Positions 61,095-64,000 of a stretch of 64,000 nucleotides of DNA are shown here, one piece after another; positions within the stretch are counted from its first letter, which is position 1; every line of letters starts with the position of its first letter. The notes below the pieces were generated by a model. That model did not search any database and was not told the DNA's origin. It saw nothing but the letters and a program-made list of their open reading frames with translations. This DNA is from Oscillospiraceae bacterium. Lineage in GTDB: Bacteria > Bacillota > Clostridia > Oscillospirales > Acutalibacteraceae. The position numbers were made by a program, and so were the translations under genes. Location: assembly GCA_015066175.1 (NCBI GenBank), contig SVOW01000009.1, forward strand, positions 62,001-126,000, written 5' to 3'.

Positions 61095-61129
61095 AAATAA
61101 AATTCCTTTCATATTTAATTCTGCCACTT

Positions 61130-61216
61130 TTCAAACAATGTTCACTCCTCTCCACGGCGTACCGACTTTTACGGAAATGGCATTTGCGACGGATTTGCAC
61201 CGAACTCACCGAATTT
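61130..61216 (-). promoter_or_regulatory. Cobalamin riboswitch A, before the ECF operon
   Basis: Minus strand: TTCGGTGCAAATCCGTCGCA, then TGCCATTTCCGTAAAAGTCG, the conserved core and B12-box region, nearly identical to riboswitch B. No T-tract terminator lies between it and the ATG at 61094; the AAGGA site is about 35 bases downstream. I infer control of translation initiation. It starts within 15 bases of the stop of the 93-residue gene. Confidence 0.78.
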
Positions 61217-61228
61217 TTATATTAAGGA

Positions 61229-61510
61229 TTACTCCTCATTTTTCATTTTTTCTCTGAGCGCCCGTTCTTCTTTCAGGCGTTTTTTTCTCGCCAGACGCTT
61301 TGCTCTGTTTTTGTCAAATTTCTTTTGCTTTTTCGGTTCTTTAAGCCCGGCTTCTTCCAATGCCCACGGCCACGGTCCGAAAAAACCTTTTATTTTCATC
61401 ACATCATAATCAGAAAAATCTGATTTTTTAGGAAGTCTGTTTTCTCTCTCGGCAACCTTTTTCAGTTCACCGAGATAATATTCCCGTGTTAATTTTTTCT
61501 CATCAGGCAT
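61229..61510 (-). CDS. Small basic protein with HNH-repeat-like motif, between two riboswitches
   Basis: A 93-residue soluble protein. The start is ATG 61510 with GGAGGTG 6-8 bases upstream; a longer frame to 61756 runs through the riboswitch and is rejected. The N-terminal half (REYYLGELKKVAEREN, LPKKSDFSDYD, FFGPWPWALEEAGL) matches the pattern of the homing-endonuclease-associated repeat, a helical DNA-binding module. The C-terminal half is very Lys/Arg-rich (KKFDKNRAKRLARKKR). No nuclease domain is present. It is expressed only when riboswitch B allows readthrough. Its link to B12 uptake is unknown. Confidence 0.72.
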   Translation of the reverse strand: MPDEKKLTREYYLGELKKVAERENRLPKKSDFSDYDVMKIKGFFGPWPWALEEAGLKEPKKQKKFDKNRAKRLARKKRLKEERALREKMKNEE

Positions 61511-61531
61511 CGTTTTCACCTCCGAACAAAT

Positions 61532-61571
61532 AAAAAAATCCGCCTTCATCACGGTGATGAAAGCGAACGGA
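61532..61571 (-). terminator. Terminator of cobalamin riboswitch B
   Basis: CGCTTTCATCA pairs with TGATGAAGGCG on the minus strand, followed by ATTTTTTTATTT. It lies between the riboswitch core and the 93-residue gene. Confidence 0.8.
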
Positions 61572-61653
61572 AAATTGAGCGTACTTAGGGAAAGGCACAC
61601 CAAAATAACCGCACCTTTCATAACCCAAAAGTGTTTCAACAATAAAACGAACA

Positions 61654-61722
61654 AGACAGGTATTCCGACTTTTACGGTAATGGCAGTTGCGACGGATTTG
61701 CACCGAACTTCCCTCAGCATCT
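61654..61722 (-). promoter_or_regulatory. Cobalamin riboswitch B, upstream of the 93-residue gene
   Basis: Minus strand: GAGGGAAGTTCGGTGCAAAT, then CCGTCGCAACTGCCATTACC, GTAAAAGTCGGAATACCTGTC. GGGAA, GGTGCAAATCC, GCAACTG and the AGTC-GGA-ACCTG B12-box pattern match the cobalamin riboswitch. A terminator follows, so it likely acts by premature termination. Confidence 0.87.
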
Positions 61723-61746
61723 CGTTCAACATATTTATTTTTATAA

Positions 61747-61775
61747 AGTGTATCACATTGTTTTTTGGATGTCAA
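61747..61775 (-). promoter_or_regulatory. Sigma-A promoter of the riboswitch-B transcript
   Basis: Minus strand: TTGACA at 61775-61770, a 17-bp spacer and TACACT at 61752-61747. It probably drives the 93-residue gene and the whole ECF operon; no promoter is seen at riboswitch A. Confidence 0.75.
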
Positions 61776-61865
61776 GCAGTTAGTATAACACCATAATTAA
61801 TTTTATATAGATTTTTTCTGTACTGTGTGCTATAATGTTTAAAATCGTTTATGCAGAGGTGTTTT

Positions 61866-62285
61866 ATGAATATAACAATTATTGATGGTCAAGGCGGACA
61901 GCTGGGAGCTCAACTGGTAAAGGAAATATCATCAAAATTTCCGGACATCAATCTCACTGCAATAGGAACAAACGCTGTTGCTACCGCCACAATGTTAAAG
62001 GCGGGAGCTGAAACTGCCGCAACAGGTGAAAACTCTGTTCTTGTGGCATGCCGCAAAGCTGATGTAATAATGGGACCTGTGGGAATTGTAATAGCAGATT
62101 CATTACTTGGCGAAATCACTGATAAAATGGCTGTTGCAATAGGACAAGCAGACGCAATGCGTATTCTTCTGCCGATGAACAAATGTGACAATTTAATTGC
62201 CGGAGTTCCGGATTTAAGCACCAAAGCATTGATAGCAGATGCTATCTCAAAATTACATATCATAATCGACAACCGCAAATATTGA
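61866..62285 (+). CDS. DUF3842 family protein
   Basis: A 139-residue protein with a NAD-binding-like glycine-rich start (ITIIDGQGGQLGAQLV) followed by GTNAVATATMLKAGA near residue 36 and VGIVIADSLLGEIT near 76, all typical of DUF3842. The function is unknown. The start at ATG 61866 follows AGAGGTG; an in-frame ATG at 61851 overlaps that site. It is divergent from the riboswitch operon and followed by a promoter. Confidence 0.85.
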   Translation: MNITIIDGQGGQLGAQLVKEISSKFPDINLTAIGTNAVATATMLKAGAETAATGENSVLVACRKADVIMGPVGIVIADSLLGEITDKMAVAIGQADAMRILLPMNKCDNLIAGVPDLSTKALIADAISKLHIIIDNRKY

Positions 62286-62310
62286 CAATAATTGATAATT
62301 GTGTTATATT
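62282..62310 (+). promoter_or_regulatory. Sigma-A promoter of the orphan S-component gene
   Basis: TTGACA at 62282-62287, a 17-bp spacer and TATATT at 62305-62310. It overlaps the DUF3842 stop. Confidence 0.75.
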
Positions 62311-62316
62311 ACAATT

Positions 62317-62451
62317 GCTATTTAGAAGAATAGCATGGAAACAGAAGTTTCTTTTCAATCCAGACCAAAATAATCAACTTAACGATACTATGAAAGTGTC
62401 ATTGTCTCTGAAGAGATAATGACACTTTTTTGTATTTAAGAAAGGAACTCT
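62317..62451 (+). promoter_or_regulatory. Structured leader with terminator before the orphan S component (unrecognised riboswitch candidate)
   Basis: About 135 bases between promoter and gene. Two small hairpins (GCTATT / AATAGC at 62317-62334 and GAAAC / GTTTC at 62338-62351) precede an unpaired stretch and a strong terminator at 62390-62424 (AAGTGTCATT with AATGACACTT, then T6). AGAAAGGAAC follows, then the ATG at 62454. I cannot match it to TPP, FMN, preQ1, THF, lysine or cobalamin classes. Confidence 0.6.
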
Positions 62452-62453
62452 TT

Positions 62454-62993
62454 ATGAAAACTCAAAACAGATTACAAAAAATGGTCCTCGCCGCTCTATT
62501 TTTAGCTCTTGCTTATGTATTACCATTTCTAACGGGACAGATTCCTGAAATAGGTTCAATGCTGTGTCCGTTACATATCCCGGTTCTCCTTTGCGGTTTC
62601 ATCTGCGGATGGCCATGGGGACTTGTTGTCGGATTTATCGCTCCGCTGTTTCGTTCTCTCACACTTGGAATGCCCCCGTTATTTCCCACCGCAGTTTGTA
62701 TGGCATTTGAACTTGCCACATACGGAGCAATTTCGGGATTAATGCACAAAATATTACCGAAGAAAAAGGTATATATCTATTGCTCTTTGATTATTTCAAT
62801 GATTTTAGGCAGACTTGTATGGGGAGCCGCAATGTTCATTTGCTTAAACATCAACGGCAGCGGCTTTACTTTTGCCGCTTTCCTTGCAGGTGCATTCACA
62901 AATGCAATCCCCGGAATCATCATACAGATTATACTGATACCAATTCTTGTTATGTTGCTTGATAACCACAAAATATTAAACAGAAAAGACTGA
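62454..62993 (+). CDS. Orphan ECF transporter S component
   Basis: A 179-residue S component with six predicted helices. The ATG at 62454 follows AAAGGAAC; an in-frame ATG at 62430 overlaps the terminator tail. The segment LHIPVLLCGFICGWPWGLVVGFIAPLFRSLTLGMPP near residue 40-75 is the conserved ECF_trnsprt (RibU/PanT-like) pattern. No EcfA or EcfT lies beside it, so it would use shared energising subunits elsewhere. The substrate is unknown, and the regulatory leader may sense it. Confidence 0.83.
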   Translation: MKTQNRLQKMVLAALFLALAYVLPFLTGQIPEIGSMLCPLHIPVLLCGFICGWPWGLVVGFIAPLFRSLTLGMPPLFPTAVCMAFELATYGAISGLMHKILPKKKVYIYCSLIISMILGRLVWGAAMFICLNINGSGFTFAAFLAGAFTNAIPGIIIQIILIPILVMLLDNHKILNRKD

Positions 62994-62994
62994 T

Positions 62995-63720
62995 ATGGCG
63001 ATAATTATGAAACAAGAAGAAAGGACCCGGAAGCTGCTGATAATGCATTATCAAAAATATCCGCAATTACAGATTCAGGATCTATTCAAATATCTTCATC
63101 AAAGTTCATTCGGATGTGAACATATGGTGTCCTCTCTAAAGACATCAATAGAGTATATCCGTAATGAAATCCAGGAACAAACTTTTTATGATGATACTCT
63201 TATCGATGTTCTTGACGGAGAATACAGTCGTGTTCATCTTGCGTATATAAGTCAAGGGTTAAGCGTTGAAACACTTGGCAAACTTTTCTTTTCGTCTGCT
63301 AAAAAAGAGAAAAACGGAAGAACGAACTTAGAGAAGAAACTTAAAGTTGCAAAAGAACTCATACATGAAAACATTCTTCCTTTTCATATGAAAGAATTTG
63401 AAAAAGCTATGAAAGAATGGCAAGTTGACGGCTATCCTGCAAAACATCATTCAGATGTTTTTCGTGCGACATACAATCCTGCATATCGCGTTATCGCAAA
63501 TAAATATGTGAAATTTCTGCCAACCTTTGCAACAATTGATAAAATGCTGCAGAACGGATCGCAAAAAATTGTCATTGAAAGTGACAGCACAAACGATAAA
63601 ACTTTATCCGAAATATTGGAAGAGTTTTATGATTGCAAACGTTTTCATATAGAATACTCTTCATCTTCTTTGAATGAAAAACAGCAGAATAAACAAGAAG
63701 TAATTATAGAGTTCATCTGA
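62995..63720 (+). CDS. Unknown soluble protein, co-transcribed with the S component
   Basis: A 241-residue protein with no signal peptide or membrane helix. It starts one base after the S-component stop, so it is coupled to it (an ATG at 63007 is an alternative; neither has a strong ribosome binding site). Two recognisable patches are YPQLQIQDLFKYLHQSSFGCEHMV near residue 25 and DGEYSRVHLAYISQGLS near 75, both helical with His/Cys. I recognise no family. Its position suggests that it handles the imported compound. Confidence 0.7.
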   Translation: MAIIMKQEERTRKLLIMHYQKYPQLQIQDLFKYLHQSSFGCEHMVSSLKTSIEYIRNEIQEQTFYDDTLIDVLDGEYSRVHLAYISQGLSVETLGKLFFSSAKKEKNGRTNLEKKLKVAKELIHENILPFHMKEFEKAMKEWQVDGYPAKHHSDVFRATYNPAYRVIANKYVKFLPTFATIDKMLQNGSQKIVIESDSTNDKTLSEILEEFYDCKRFHIEYSSSSLNEKQQNKQEVIIEFI

Positions 63721-64000
63721 AACTGTTTTATATGATAGCCTGATTTTATCAAACAAAAGCAAACTCATTAACTATTAAAGACAATACTAAATCCCGTACG
63801 AAAACTATCAATTTAAAAATACCTAAAAATATGTTTTCGTATACGAAAAGTCACCTTTTACAGGTGGCTTTTTCTTTTTGCCTGTTGAAAAATAAAACAT
63901 AAAACCACACCTTAATTTTTTTGGTCCCCCTAATCTTACAAACTTTATTGTCAGGATAAATTTCAGCAGGCAGAAAAGAGGCGAAAAATACGCTTGCGTA
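63721..64000. other. Right-edge intergenic region
   Basis: A terminator sits at 63845-63878, and TACGAAAAC / GTTTTCGTA form a weak inverted repeat near 63797-63842. An open minus-strand frame at the extreme right has no support. Nothing else is recognised. Confidence 0.5.
63845..63878 (+). terminator. Terminator of the orphan S-component operon
   Basis: AAAAGTCACC pairs with GGTGGCTTTT around a 7-base loop, followed by a T-rich tract. Confidence 0.75.

Noticed and set aside
61510-61756. N-terminal extension of the 93-residue protein
   Set aside because: The extension translates the cobalamin riboswitch and terminator; the ATG at 61510 has a strong ribosome binding site.
63880-64000. Open minus-strand frame at the right edge
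   Set aside because: About 49 codons without recognisable sequence, ending in the terminator region; it could be chance.
1-64000. tRNA, rRNA, transposase, integrase or prophage genes
   Set aside because: None recognised on either strand. The S24-like pair prompted a search for phage genes nearby, but the neighbours are ordinary.

Overview
The window is low-GC, densely coded DNA from an anaerobic Gram-positive bacterium, most likely a gut member of the Clostridia (Oscillospiraceae/Ruminococcaceae type). The evidence is a complete Rnf operon with its own ApbE, dockerin modules on secreted proteins, meso-diaminopimelate dehydrogenase, a Cys T-box leader, a TIGR04086-type membrane protein next to yajC, a Gx-transporter/NusG-II pair, and interspersed hairpin repeats of a kind I recall from this group. 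Most promoters are strong sigma-A types (TTGACA-like, 16-17 bp, TATAAT-like), so many transcription units can be drawn directly. I see no rRNA, tRNA, CRISPR array, transposase or prophage.

Layout. 1-6323: a phosphoesterase cut by the left edge, a secreted sialidase-fold protein, an uncalled 44-residue membrane protein, an NhaC antiporter, a lipoprotein, yajC and a TIGR04086 protein. 6324-6941: non-coding, with two families of palindromic repeats. 6942-16210: two giant secreted paralogues (FIVAR-like helices, 6 or 7 CxxC repeats, dockerin) and a leucine-rich-repeat lipoprotein. 16330-27599: an OGG1-type glycosylase, both subunits of aconitase X, dCMP deaminase, a glpK / Ldh-family / malic enzyme operon with an attenuator-like leader, a GNAT + Gfo/Idh/MocA pair, a SpoIID-like protein whose motif order is permuted, and a second lipoprotein paralogous to the first.

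27723-35368: a redox-pump operon, apbE - nusG-II - Gx - rnfCDGEAB - HAD phosphatase. ApbE would attach FMN to RnfG and RnfD, and the complex would couple ferredoxin:NAD+ electron flow to ion pumping. 35514-41505: cysE-cysS behind a Cys-specific T-box, then recA-recX-rimO-pgsA behind a promoter with a LexA-like box. 41763-53491: ddh, gdhA, an EF-G-2-like GTPase, a GH38 alpha-mannosidase, a secreted alpha/beta hydrolase and RlmD.

53679-63720 is the most interesting part. It has a tandem pair of unrecognised proteins whose C-termini resemble the S24/LexA peptidase fold, then an ECF transporter operon (EcfT, fused double EcfA, S component) with two DUF4430-type exported proteins and an exported PQQ-like propeller. 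That operon lies behind two near-identical cobalamin riboswitches separated by a 93-residue protein gene. The first riboswitch has a terminator and the second lies just before the first transporter gene, so this is best read as a corrinoid uptake system with two-step B12 control. On the other strand are a DUF3842 gene and a second, orphan ECF S component whose leader ends in a strong terminator and matches no riboswitch I know.
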